Below, piece after piece: positions 17,626 through 26,111 of a DNA stretch of 64,000 bases (its first letter is position 1; each line of letters opens with the position of its first letter). The notes under the pieces are model-generated. The model was not told the origin of the DNA, made no database searches, and saw nothing but the letters and a program-made list of their open reading frames with translations. The stretch lies in the NCBI GenBank assembly GCA_041740315.1, contig JBGSMF010000307.1, positions 41,026-105,025 on the forward strand, written 5' to 3'. The position numbers and the translations under genes were made by a program. This DNA comes from JBGSMF01 sp041740315. Lineage in GTDB: Bacteria; Chloroflexota; Anaerolineae; Fen-1058.

Positions 17626-18782
17626 TGCCGCAGCGCCCCCAGCACGCGGCGCGCCACCGCTTCCCAGGTGTAATTTTCCAGAACGTAGCGGCGGCCATGC
17701 CGGCCCATTTGGGCGCGCTCGCGCGGGTGATCTAGAAACCAATCCACACACCCGGCAAATTCATCCTCATTGCTAAAATACAGGCCGCCGTTGCTCTGTT
17801 GACAATGATAGCGCGTCACGGGGCAATCGCCATGAACCAACACCGGCGCGCCGGCCAGCCACGCTTCCATAATGACGATTGAAAAACTTTCCATGACAGA
17901 GGGTTGGCATAACAGGGTGGCGGCCGCATAGGCATCCAACTTGGCTTGTCCTTGTTTAAAGCCAAGGAGCACCACATCTGGATGCGAAGGAATTTCGATA
18001 GAGCCTCTTCCCATCAGCGCCAATTTGAGGTCGCCGGGCCGCTGGCGCTTGTAGGCTGCAAAATAATCCAGTAAAAGGGGGACATTTTTAACATCATCCA
18101 GCCGGCCCGAATAGAGCAAAAATTCGCCCGGCAGGTTGTGTTGCTGACGGAAACGCGCCCCATCACCCGGCCGGTCATCTATGCCAATGCCGGCTACCAC
18201 GCTGCGTGGATGGTCAATGCCAAGCTTGCGGCGCGCCAATTCCCGCTCGGGTTCTGAATTATAGATGATGCCCCAAGCCTGGTTCAACATGAGGCGGGTT
18301 GGCTCGAGCCGGGCAAAAGCTTCGTCGTGGAGGCAGGGCCAGATCACGCTGCGATGGGGATAAATGGCGGCTCCATATTGGATGAGCGGGAAAACATAGG
18401 GCGCAAACAGAATCGCCTGATAGCGCGGTCCGTATCGCTGGATGTGGGCGTAAAGCTGCGGGCTGTGGGGGCCGCAGTTTAGCCACTCGTATTGCTCGTC
18501 AATCTCTAGCGGCTGGTTGGTCATCAACTGATAGTGCAGTTGCCGCTGCCGCTCTGCCGAGCGCACCGCCTGCAGCGGGTAGCGCCACACACGCACGCCG
18601 TTGACCTGGCAAGGGCCTGCCGGCAATTCGTTCTTCCAAGTAACGGCATCTACTGCGCACGAAGTAACAACATGAGTTTCAAGGCCGAGCGCCAGTGATG
18701 TTTCGGCAAAGCCACGAACCAGCGCTTCGGCGCCCCCCAGCACAGTCTCGCCGTAACGCGGCGCCACGCACAAAATGCGCAT
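17613..18782 (-). CDS. GT-B glycosyltransferase, family 4
   Basis: The 389-residue protein has the N-terminal CVAPRYGETVLGGAEALVRG (5-24), the donor domain start FLLYSGRLDDVKNV (about 222-235) and QPSVMESFSIVIMEAWLAGAPV, which carries the E-x7-E pair. Its start overlaps the stop of the coiled-coil gene by one base (TGATG) and its end overlaps the next GT4 gene, so it sits inside a tight operon. Substrate unknown. Confidence 0.88.
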   Translation of the reverse strand: MRILCVAPRYGETVLGGAEALVRGFAETSLALGLETHVVTSCAVDAVTWKNELPAGPCQVNGVRVWRYPLQAVRSAERQRQLHYQLMTNQPLEIDEQYEWLNCGPHSPQLYAHIQRYGPRYQAILFAPYVFPLIQYGAAIYPHRSVIWPCLHDEAFARLEPTRLMLNQAWGIIYNSEPERELARRKLGIDHPRSVVAGIGIDDRPGDGARFRQQHNLPGEFLLYSGRLDDVKNVPLLLDYFAAYKRQRPGDLKLALMGRGSIEIPSHPDVVLLGFKQGQAKLDAYAAATLLCQPSVMESFSIVIMEAWLAGAPVLVHGDCPVTRYHCQQSNGGLYFSNEDEFAGCVDWFLDHPRERAQMGRHGRRYVLENYTWEAVARRVLGALRQWLE

Positions 18783-19297
18783 CAGGCTTGGTCCTGTTTG
18801 GAGCGCAATTCTGCAAGCTGAGCGCGCAGCACAGCTAGTTGTTCTTGCAGCGCCGCCATTTCTTGTCTGGTGCGCGCGGCATCTTGTTCCATCTCTGCCA
18901 GCAAGGCGTTAAACAAGCGAACGGTTGTTTCGTTAACCAAAATCTGCTTGCTGCCCAAGGTGTTGACATAGTAAATCACCAGGTCGTGCAACGCTGCCCG
19001 CGCGCGCTGAACCAGGCCGCCAATCAGGGGCATGTGACGCGGGCTGACATACTGTTTAACAGTGATCCGGTTATACACAGCGTTCAAGCGCCGCAAGTTG
19101 GAATAAACTGCTGCGTCCAGGCGCTCTGCGTCTTCCTGGTAAACACCTTTTGCCAACGCATCAAAGTCCAGCCCCTGCGCCTGCGCCGCTTCACGCCGCC
19201 TGTGGAGACTCTCACGAATCTGGCCCAGGATTGCTTCAACATCTATCTCAGAAGCGCGGATTTCAACCACCCCATCCACATTGTCTGTATCGCTCAC
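18782..19297 (-). CDS. Stand-alone QQ-FN-type module protein with coiled-coil tail
   Basis: This 171-residue protein has no enzyme motif. It opens with VVEIRASEIDVEAILGQIRE, continues through a conserved PLIGGLVQRARAAL...YYVNTLGSKQILVNE region (about 88-122), and ends in a long Glu/Gln-rich heptad helix (about 125-171). The first two parts match the C-terminal third of the 449-residue protein at 24762-26111 and the tails at 20942 and 28598. It starts with GTG 19297, overlapping the upstream stop by 4 bases (GTGA). It probably acts as a scaffold or length-control partner for the glycan enzymes; this is inference from the shared module and position. Confidence 0.6.
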   Translation of the reverse strand: MSDTDNVDGVVEIRASEIDVEAILGQIRESLHRRREAAQAQGLDFDALAKGVYQEDAERLDAAVYSNLRRLNAVYNRITVKQYVSPRHMPLIGGLVQRARAALHDLVIYYVNTLGSKQILVNETTVRLFNALLAEMEQDAARTRQEMAALQEQLAVLRAQLAELRSKQDQA

Positions 19298-20499
19298 GGC
19301 TTGCTCCCTACTTTGATAAAGTCAACATACTGCTGCGCAATCTGGTCAACGTTGTGGTGCATGGCAATGAATTGGCGGCCATTGTCGCCGACCTGGCGGC
19401 GGAACCGGGGCTGGTCGGCCAGGTATTCAAGCAGCGCCGTCAACGTGTCTCTCTGATATTGATCCGGCGCGATTTTGATGCAACTGCCCTGGGGCAATTC
19501 GGCTAGCGGCTCGATATCCGAGACGATGGTGCAGACCTCTAGTCCCATGAGCCGGATGGGGGTATAGGGCGTGCCGCCAATGTGGGGATAGCGCAAATGA
19601 ATCCCCACATCGAGCGCGAACATGTGCTGGGCAAATTGCGGCGGCGGCAGCCAGCCGGTGATGATAACCTGGTCTTCCAATCCCATTTTCTTAATCTGCC
19701 CGGCCAAATCGTAACCTCCCAACGCTTGACCACCCAGGATATACTTGGACTTGGGATATTTCTGGGCGACGTGCGCAAAGGCGCTCAGGCAATCTTCCAG
19801 ATGTTTGTCAGGCACAAATATGCCAAACGAGCCTACGACGAAATGTTCTTCTAATCCCATCGTGGCGCGTTGTTGCGCGCGCTGCTCGTCTAACTGAAAA
19901 GGCGGGAAGCCTAGGGGCATGAAAAAGGGGGAGGGTATGCACTGTACCAGCGCGTTGGGGCATCTAGCTAGTACTTGTGAGCGCGCATGGTGATTGTGGA
20001 CAATTACTCCCTGGCTGTTATCTACAATGCGTTCGGTAAGCGGATATTCCAAAATTAGTTGATTGCCCAATCCCGCCTGAATTTGCTCGGCAAGGCGCAG
20101 GTCATGGATACCATAGGCACATTCTAATTCATCCAGATACGCTCGGGGGTTGCCTCGGCCGAGTGTGGCCTGCATGATGCAGCGATGCAAGGTCACGTCA
20201 TGAAGAATGACAATACCTGGATGGCTGTGGACAAAATCGAGCATATAACCGTGGTAGGCGCTATGGTCGCCCAAGGCATACAGGCTGGCATCGTAATTAC
20301 CTGCATGGGGCTTGAATTCACGGTAATTGTAGATTTGGAATCGTTCAACAACAATAGGGTTATCCGGCTTGTAGCCATCGTCAATGAACAAATCAATTTT
20401 TACGCCGGGCAGGTTGGAGATGGCCAAGGCCAAGCCTTCGCTATAGTCTGAGATGGCGGACCGGATTGGAGAGAGGGGAGTAAAAAAAGCGATTCGCAT
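19294..20499 (-). CDS. GT-B glycosyltransferase, family 4
   Basis: The 401-residue protein starts at ATG 20499, which shares an A with the upstream TGA (TGATG); GTG 20502 is possible. The N-terminus IAFFTPLSPIRSAISDYSEG is the short-Gly variant seen in mannosyltransferase-like GT4 enzymes. The donor-domain start VVGSFGIFVPDKHLEDCL (about 222-239) follows. The usual E-x7-E site is altered: HLRYPHIGGTPYTPIRLMGL, with no first Glu, so donor contacts may differ. It lies between two small module proteins (18782 and 20499). Confidence 0.82.
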   Translation of the reverse strand: MRIAFFTPLSPIRSAISDYSEGLALAISNLPGVKIDLFIDDGYKPDNPIVVERFQIYNYREFKPHAGNYDASLYALGDHSAYHGYMLDFVHSHPGIVILHDVTLHRCIMQATLGRGNPRAYLDELECAYGIHDLRLAEQIQAGLGNQLILEYPLTERIVDNSQGVIVHNHHARSQVLARCPNALVQCIPSPFFMPLGFPPFQLDEQRAQQRATMGLEEHFVVGSFGIFVPDKHLEDCLSAFAHVAQKYPKSKYILGGQALGGYDLAGQIKKMGLEDQVIITGWLPPPQFAQHMFALDVGIHLRYPHIGGTPYTPIRLMGLEVCTIVSDIEPLAELPQGSCIKIAPDQYQRDTLTALLEYLADQPRFRRQVGDNGRQFIAMHHNVDQIAQQYVDFIKVGSKP

Positions 20500-20936
20500 C
20501 ACGGTTCCTTCTCACCACGTTCACACTGCAATGCCTTGATTTGCGCCGCCATTTCATCGAGGCGCGCGTGTTGCCTGGCATGCTCTTGCAAAGAGCTGGA
20601 GCGCAATTCCAACAACTCTTTGGAAAGCACTTGCATAGCTTGGAGCGCGGCCAGGTTGAATTCGTTTTGCTGCCGGACGATAGGATTGATGTACCAGGCA
20701 AGCAATCGCCGGATAACTTTGTGCCACAAGGCTATGAGCTTGCCCCACACTCCGGGCGGCCAGGCAATCAACCAATGCGCTTCCACCCAGGCTTTTTGCT
20801 GCATCCCTTGCAGCGCCTCCATCTGGGCAACCGAGGCCAGGCCTTTTCCTAATTCATCGTGGCGCTGGCGCGCTGCCTGGATAATCTCTTGCAGCGTCTG
20901 GGCCGCGCCGGCAATGTTTTCGGTTAATTGATCCAT
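20499..20936 (-). CDS. Small QQ-FN module protein
   Basis: The 145-residue, all-helical protein centres on WGKLIALWHKVIRRLLAWYI then NPIVRQQNEFN (about 65-94), flanked by predicted coiled coils. This is the shortest free-standing example of the module fused to enzymes at 20942, 24762 and 28598. Trp/Leu-rich amphipathic helices suggest membrane-surface or protein contacts. No catalytic residues are seen. Its start lies 5 bases after the end of the FkbM methyltransferase gene. Confidence 0.6.
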   Translation of the reverse strand: MDQLTENIAGAAQTLQEIIQAARQRHDELGKGLASVAQMEALQGMQQKAWVEAHWLIAWPPGVWGKLIALWHKVIRRLLAWYINPIVRQQNEFNLAALQAMQVLSKELLELRSSSLQEHARQHARLDEMAAQIKALQCERGEKEP

Positions 20937-20941
20937 AGTTT

Positions 20942-22264
20942 CTATTTCTCGCTATCGTGCTTCTCCATCGAGCCACACTCCGAGGACAACTGGGTCTCCA
21001 AGCGCGCCAGTTGTTGGAGCACCAGGGCTTGAATGGCGGCAATGTTGTGAATCTCTTGCCAAATATGGCAATTGAACTCAACTTGTCGCTCGATGATGGG
21101 GTCCAAATAAGGCTCGCGCAGATGAGAGGTCAGGTTCCTGCGAACCCATGCAATCAGGCCGCCGATTACCGGAACTTGGGATTGGACACTATATCCTCGC
21201 AACATAATATCGGTCCGCGATTTTAAAGATTCGAGTCGCGCCAATAAGGCTCCCATTTGCGCTGGCAGAGCAATGGATTCCATTCGAGAGAAATCGAACC
21301 AAGAGGCAGCCGTTTGGATGGTTGGGTCAGGATCCATACGCATGGACTCGAGAGCCTTCATGACCCTGGGGTCGAGCACTATGGCTTGATCGGCTGTGGC
21401 CAGGGCGCGGGCGATATAAGCACGGTGTTCAGGTATATCATCTGCACACGATGCCAAGGTTTGGTTTATTGTCTCTTCAAGCGTCATTGGGACGACTTGC
21501 CAACCCCCTATGCTTTCGGACAGGGGGTGTTTAATAGCCAGATAGTCAACATTACACTCGGGTTGCAATTCATCGGATCGAACAGGTACAAATTGTCTCG
21601 GCTTGATACGATAATTTTTGTAACCGAATCCTTCAAGGGCAGCGATAAGGCGATTGGGTGTTTCGCCAAAAAAGCGCAACGTATGACCATTAGACTCGTA
21701 AATGATCAACGGCGCATCATCCCTGGCAAGCAAATGTGACATTCCCCGAATTGCCGCAACTTCGGAGCCTTCAATGTCCATCTTGATAAAATCAACGTGA
21801 TTCCACCCCATTTCGGCAAGTAGTGCATCCACCGTCACCGACGGGACATGGACTTTGGATCCTTGCATAAACGGGTTAGCAACAGATCCAAAAGGGCCTC
21901 CCTCCACAAACTCTACAGTTCCAGGAGCATCGCTGACTGCCGCTGTAATTATCTGCACGTGATCAAATTGATTGCGAGCGATACTAGCTCTAACAAGGGC
22001 TGCATTATAAGGCGATGCTTCAACAGCAAGAACGGCGCATCCCAACGCAGCCGCCCCTAGTGAAAAGGTGCCAAGATGCACACCAAGATCAATCACTTTG
22101 TAGGTAGGCTGCAAGAGCTTGAAAGCTAAATTGAGAACGGGAGGAAACGAATAGGTTTGGTCGGCAATGGCCTGGCCGATCGGGTCCCAGAACTGTGTTC
22201 CAACGGCAACTTGGAATTGCACATTGTCCCCAATTTTTAGAGTATAGTATGAAATTTGATCCAT
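20942..22264 (-). CDS. FkbM-family methyltransferase with C-terminal QQ-FN module
   Basis: The 440-residue protein has a Rossmann methyltransferase N-terminal region: YKVIDLGVHLGTFSLGAAAL (about 55-74, SAM loop), VLAVEASPYNAALVRASI, then VDFIKMDIEGSEVAAIRGM (about 157-175), the FkbM acidic box. After a linker (about 255-335) comes SQVPVIGGLIAWVRRNL then PYLDPIIERQVEFN (about 363-405). FkbM enzymes O-methylate sugars or glycosides, so it may cap or decorate the glycan. The SAM loop has GVHLG rather than the usual GxNxG. It is first in the local overlapping set running down to 16.5 kb. Confidence 0.8.
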   Translation of the reverse strand: MDQISYYTLKIGDNVQFQVAVGTQFWDPIGQAIADQTYSFPPVLNLAFKLLQPTYKVIDLGVHLGTFSLGAAALGCAVLAVEASPYNAALVRASIARNQFDHVQIITAAVSDAPGTVEFVEGGPFGSVANPFMQGSKVHVPSVTVDALLAEMGWNHVDFIKMDIEGSEVAAIRGMSHLLARDDAPLIIYESNGHTLRFFGETPNRLIAALEGFGYKNYRIKPRQFVPVRSDELQPECNVDYLAIKHPLSESIGGWQVVPMTLEETINQTLASCADDIPEHRAYIARALATADQAIVLDPRVMKALESMRMDPDPTIQTAASWFDFSRMESIALPAQMGALLARLESLKSRTDIMLRGYSVQSQVPVIGGLIAWVRRNLTSHLREPYLDPIIERQVEFNCHIWQEIHNIAAIQALVLQQLARLETQLSSECGSMEKHDSEK

Positions 22265-22594
22265 GTATTTTGCTCCTTGGGTCTGGGTCTAAGCCGTATG
22301 CAACTCAACTCTTGCCAAAGCAGTTATGTGCCTTCAAAACAGTTCACTCGGATATGGGCATGCCTAGGGGCCGCTTCTGTTTGGTCTGGCCCATGCCTCA
22401 CAACTTGGCCGTTTGGGACCTTTCAATAGGCAATTTGGCCACAACTCGGGGCGAATCTCGCCCGCCAGGCCTGAATTTCCGGTCGAATCGAGCGTCCAGG
22501 CTCGCTTCAAGCACGAAAACAGGCCAGTTTATTGCCCTTTTGGGCATGACTTTGATAACTGACAGACACAATTTCGCCAAGTTGTGACAAATGG
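22265..22594. other. Gene-free stretch upstream of the FkbM gene
   Basis: About 330 bases with short open frames on both strands but no supported start, motif or codon pattern. It contains a few short inverted repeats and no convincing promoter or RNA gene. It adjoins the gene remnant at 22595-22718 and may be further eroded duplicate DNA. Confidence 0.4.
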
Positions 22595-22718
22595 TCTGGC
22601 CCTAGCCTCCAGCAAATATTCTTTTTGCTTGCGAGTCACTTGGTTATGCAGCGTCTCATAGCTGATTAGCAGGGGGCACCATCTCGGCTACCTGCCATAA
22701 CCCAAATTGATGAATAAC
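22595..22718 (-). pseudogene. Remnant of a GT4 gene (C-terminal end only)
   Basis: The bases match the 3' end of the intact GT4 gene at about 23740-23863. Translated on the minus strand, FINLGYG... and PLLISYETLHNQVTRKQKEYLLE correspond to LFTDLGYEQ and HLLITDEPLRQQVIRKQKERLLE, with a stop and frame disturbance in between. It lies just downstream of the methyltransferase at 22732, in the position the intact GT4 holds relative to its own neighbour, suggesting a decayed tandem methyltransferase-GT4 duplication. Confidence 0.7.
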
Positions 22719-22731
22719 ATGATGGACTCAC

Positions 22732-23655
22732 CTATTGATGACTCTTTTGAAACCCTTTGATCCACCGCATAAATCGAATGAAACGCCCGCGCTCATAGTC
22801 ACCAATTATTGCCTTGAGCCGTTCTATCTCTCCCTGCGCTCTAGTCCTGGTAGTATGTTGCTGTCGTTCAAGAATCTCATCCCGGTGCCTGGTCTGAGGC
22901 GTCCAATTTTCGACTGTCTTGTAAGCATGTAGGACCCCGTGGTAAGGGCCAATGGATTGGTTACGGTAATTAAGCTGAAACTCGCTAATCCATTCGATCC
23001 CCACAAATCCAGCGCACGCCATCATGACCTCCAAGCATGTGCGTGTTGGCGCCCACCAGCCATCACCTGCTGGGTCGCCTATCATAAGAGCCATAGGTAA
23101 CCCAATATCCGGGGTATCAATCACTGTTGCTATGATGGCTTTTTCCTTCGTCACATTGGCAATATTCCAAAGTGCTTTGATGGGATCGGTCAAATGGCAA
23201 AGCAAGCTCCCACAAAATACGAGGTCAAACATGCCAACTGTATCAGGCGATACATCATAGATGCTGATGTATTGCTTGGTCACCTTTGAGCCCAGCGCTC
23301 GTTTTGCAACTTCAAAGGGTTGATGAAAGTAGAAATTTGCTCTTTCATTTGCTGCCTCCTCTAACTTGCGCCGATATTGTGGAGACAAGTCAGTGTCAAA
23401 CCAGTTGGAAACATCCGCTGCCGTAACATGCGCGCCACGCCGCTCGAGCTCGAAAGAGAAGAACCCATTTGCAGCGCCAATATCCAAAACAGTCTTGCCG
23501 GTCAGATCTTCTGGGATCCCATAATATCCTAAAAATGGACGATGATCATAAATGCCGGGAGTGATAATTCCATTCCTAAGATCTAGTGTATGATACCATC
23601 TTAATTCTGCGACTTGTGTTGCCAAATCATTGTTGGAATTTGCTTTTGACCCCAT
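22732..23655 (-). CDS. CmoB-like (DUF1698-type) methyltransferase with GRFIRF tail
   Basis: The 307-residue protein has WYHTLDL...TPGIYDHRP, the CmoB-like entry segment, then the SAM loop VLDIGAANGFFSFELERRGA (about 56-75) and VFCGSLLCHLTDP (about 146-158). In this setting it more likely methylates a sugar or carrier than a tRNA. The last 30 residues, EIERLKAIIGDYERGRF then IRFMRWIKGF, are the tail shared by four other proteins in the cluster. It is a clear paralog of 30065-30991 over the whole catalytic part. The 30-base gap to the upstream GT4 gene suggests co-transcription. Confidence 0.8.
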   Translation of the reverse strand: MGSKANSNNDLATQVAELRWYHTLDLRNGIITPGIYDHRPFLGYYGIPEDLTGKTVLDIGAANGFFSFELERRGAHVTAADVSNWFDTDLSPQYRRKLEEAANERANFYFHQPFEVAKRALGSKVTKQYISIYDVSPDTVGMFDLVFCGSLLCHLTDPIKALWNIANVTKEKAIIATVIDTPDIGLPMALMIGDPAGDGWWAPTRTCLEVMMACAGFVGIEWISEFQLNYRNQSIGPYHGVLHAYKTVENWTPQTRHRDEILERQQHTTRTRAQGEIERLKAIIGDYERGRFIRFMRWIKGFQKSHQ

Positions 23656-23685
23656 GTGATACCCTCCGTAAAGATCTTATTCTTT

Positions 23686-24762
23686 CTATAAATTCAATCG
23701 GCCCAACATACGCTGAAGGGATAATTCCGCTTGATCGGGCCCCAACTCTAACAAGCGTTCTTTTTGCTTGCGAATCACTTGCTGCCGAAGCGGTTCGTCT
23801 GTAATCAGCAGATGCGCCATTTCAGCGGCTTGCTCATAACCCAAATCTGTAAACAGCACGCCGGCTTGCCCCAAGGTCTCTGGTACGGCGGCAGCTTTGC
23901 GCGCCAGGATGGGCACGCCATAGTGCATGCTTTCAATCAACGGCACGCAAAAACCCTCGTGCAAACTGGCCACCACGTACAAATCGGCGGCCCGGTAATA
24001 GGCCGCCAAGTCTGCGCCCGGCACGCGCCCGGTAAACACGACCCGGCCCACCAAACCCATCTCTGCCACCAGGGCATCCAGTTGCGCGTCATAAGAGGGG
24101 ATATAGCGTGACCCCACCACATACAAGCGCGATTGAGGATTGATATAGCGGTTGTACACATAGAAAATGCGGATAATGTCGTCAATCGCTTTGTTAGGGA
24201 CCACTCGCCCAACGGTCAGCCAGTTGACAAGGCCCGCCTGGCGCAAGCTGATGACTGCGCTTGCATCAACCGGCTGCGCTTCTAATTGGCGCAGCGGCAA
24301 AAAGATGGGCAAGACGGCCGTCTTTTCTTCTGGGAAACCAGCCTCCACCAGTTCTCTACGATTATACTCAGAATCGCTCAGTCCCAAATCACACACAGCT
24401 AATTGGCCTAACAAACGCCGACCAATCTCGCAGCGCGCTTCCAGGGCTGCATCCCATCCGTGGAAAAAGTGCGCCGGCGTGATGTTGTGATAGACCAAAA
24501 TGCGCCGCCCTCGCGTCGCTAAAAAAGCACGAACATTGGGGGTGTAAATCGAATAGTGATAAATCAATAAATCGTCGGCAGCATTCAAGTAAGCCAGATA
24601 GTCTCGATCCGGTCGCACTCGTCCCATTATCTCTGGAGCGACATACTCGGCAAATATGTCCGTTTGGTAGCCCCAGGCGCGCAAGCGCGCGTCAATTTCA
24701 AGGACCTGGCCACAGACTGCATCGCCAAACATTGCGCCGTGGATCAGTTGGTGCACGCGCAT
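23686..24762 (-). CDS. GT-B glycosyltransferase, family 4 (paralog of 16537-17625)
   Basis: The 358-residue protein has VHQLIHGAMFGDAVCGQVLE at the N-terminus, IYHYSIYTPNVRAFL, YHNITPAHFF, the donor domain WLTVGRVVPNKAIDDII and ASLHEGFCVPLIESMHYGVPI with the E-x7-E pair. The last segment is the part copied in the remnant at 22595-22718. The ATG shares one base with the end of the gene upstream (24762). Substrate unknown; it likely shares chemistry with 16537-17625. Confidence 0.88.
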   Translation of the reverse strand: MRVHQLIHGAMFGDAVCGQVLEIDARLRAWGYQTDIFAEYVAPEIMGRVRPDRDYLAYLNAADDLLIYHYSIYTPNVRAFLATRGRRILVYHNITPAHFFHGWDAALEARCEIGRRLLGQLAVCDLGLSDSEYNRRELVEAGFPEEKTAVLPIFLPLRQLEAQPVDASAVISLRQAGLVNWLTVGRVVPNKAIDDIIRIFYVYNRYINPQSRLYVVGSRYIPSYDAQLDALVAEMGLVGRVVFTGRVPGADLAAYYRAADLYVVASLHEGFCVPLIESMHYGVPILARKAAAVPETLGQAGVLFTDLGYEQAAEMAHLLITDEPLRQQVIRKQKERLLELGPDQAELSLQRMLGRLNL

Positions 24763-26111
24763 TACGGCTTTTCCCCTCTATCCAAGATTGCCAGGCGCTT
24801 TTCCAGCTCCTCAATGCGCGCTTGCAGCTCGGCTGTGCACTGCGCGTTGATTTCTTGCCAATGCGCCAGCTCGCTCAACAGCGTGATTTGCCGCGCGTTG
24901 AGTTCGGATTGCTGCCGGATGATGGGCAGCACATACCATTTGGTAGACATCCAGTTCCACGCGCGGCGCGCGGCTACAATCAACGGCCCGATGATGGGTG
25001 TGGACGAGGCAAAGCGCGATTCGAGCAGGTGGCTTTGGGCAGATAGCTCGACTATGGCCTGATTCAAGCCCGGCAAGACCATTGGCACCTCGGTAGCTGT
25101 GTGTTCTTCAATACGCTTGGGGTGCAGAGCCTCTGGTGGGAAGGTAGCTGGGTCAATGTCAAAAGCTCCATTTGCGCGGCGTTGCTCCACATGCGCGCGC
25201 AATCGCTGAATGACGGCGTTTTCGTCAATCGCAGGATCACGAATCTCGATGACGGTCTCAACACTATTGGCTCTGTTTACCTCTGCGGGATGAGCAGCCT
25301 GGGGAATCCGACTTGGCTGTTGCTGCGAGCCTTCCATGCGGCCCAAGCGTTGAAGCGTATCGGCCTGGTCGGTTGCAAGCGCGCGCAGCTCGCGCGCCAG
25401 GCGGCGGTTAAAGGCGACCTGCTGCTCCAGGGTGGGATCCAGATAAGGCTCGCGGAGGTGCGAGGTGACGTTTTTTCGAGTCCAGGCGATCAACCCGCCC
25501 AGCAGCGGAATGTTGGAGCGAACCTCATAGCCGCGCAGCATCACATCGGCCTGCGCTTCCAGGTGGTCAAAGCGCGCTGGCGGCCTGGCCGCTTTGGCCG
25601 GGGCGGCCGGCAGCTCGGCCCGAGGCAGGGCATCTTGCAGCGCCAGGGCTACAAGGCTATTCAGTTGCTCGCCATAGCGCGTTTCGTTTTCTGAAGGTTG
25701 AATGACAAAAATGCGCTCCAGTGGATAGCCCAACAATGTGTTCAACTGCGCGCGCAGTTGGGACGTTTCGACGATGCACAAGTCTGCACAGTGGACCAGC
25801 GTCGGATCGGGCAGCGCGTGGCAATCCCATAGCACAAGGCCGCGCCGGATTTGCCTGACGCTCTCCAACAACGCGAACGGCCCAGGGTCGTGATAGATGT
25901 ATAGCTCTGATTCAGCCCAGTGCGCGGGCGGGTTATTTGTGAGCGATTCGACGGCAAGCGGCGCAACGCCAGCGACACTTGCGGGCGCTTGCGCACCATG
26001 CGCCTGCACATACACCTGCGCCCGATTGCCTTGCGATTGAAAGTAACGCGCCTGCGCCAACATTTTGCCCAAGGCATCGCCGCTTCCTGGTCCTATCAAA
26101 CTAATGTTCAT
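24762..26111 (-). CDS. GT-B-like N-terminal fragment fused to two QQ-FN modules
   Basis: The 449-residue protein starts like an acceptor half of a GT4 (NISLIGPGSGDALGKMLAQ...) and covers only about 165 residues; the donor half with E-x7-E is absent, so it is probably not an active transferase. It is followed by module copy 1 (IPLLGGLIAWTRKNVTSHL ... EQQVAFN, about 203-240), a VIEIRDPAIDENAVIQRLRA linker as in the 171-residue protein, and module copy 2 (TPIIGPLIVAARRAWNWM ... IIRQQSELN, about 362-405), then a coiled coil. It overlaps both neighbours by 1-4 bases. Likely a scaffold that binds the glycan or sugar enzymes. Confidence 0.6.
   Translation of the reverse strand: MNISLIGPGSGDALGKMLAQARYFQSQGNRAQVYVQAHGAQAPASVAGVAPLAVESLTNNPPAHWAESELYIYHDPGPFALLESVRQIRRGLVLWDCHALPDPTLVHCADLCIVETSQLRAQLNTLLGYPLERIFVIQPSENETRYGEQLNSLVALALQDALPRAELPAAPAKAARPPARFDHLEAQADVMLRGYEVRSNIPLLGGLIAWTRKNVTSHLREPYLDPTLEQQVAFNRRLARELRALATDQADTLQRLGRMEGSQQQPSRIPQAAHPAEVNRANSVETVIEIRDPAIDENAVIQRLRAHVEQRRANGAFDIDPATFPPEALHPKRIEEHTATEVPMVLPGLNQAIVELSAQSHLLESRFASSTPIIGPLIVAARRAWNWMSTKWYVLPIIRQQSELNARQITLLSELAHWQEINAQCTAELQARIEELEKRLAILDRGEKP

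Noticed and set aside
17626..17751. N-terminal 42-residue extension of the GT4 at 16537
   Set aside because: It lies inside the upstream gene, reads as low-complexity out-of-frame text, and the paralog at 23686 starts where ATG 17625 does.
22265..22594. tRNA-like segment (a GGTCGAATCGA string near 22491)
   Set aside because: No acceptor stem or anticodon arm could be paired around it.
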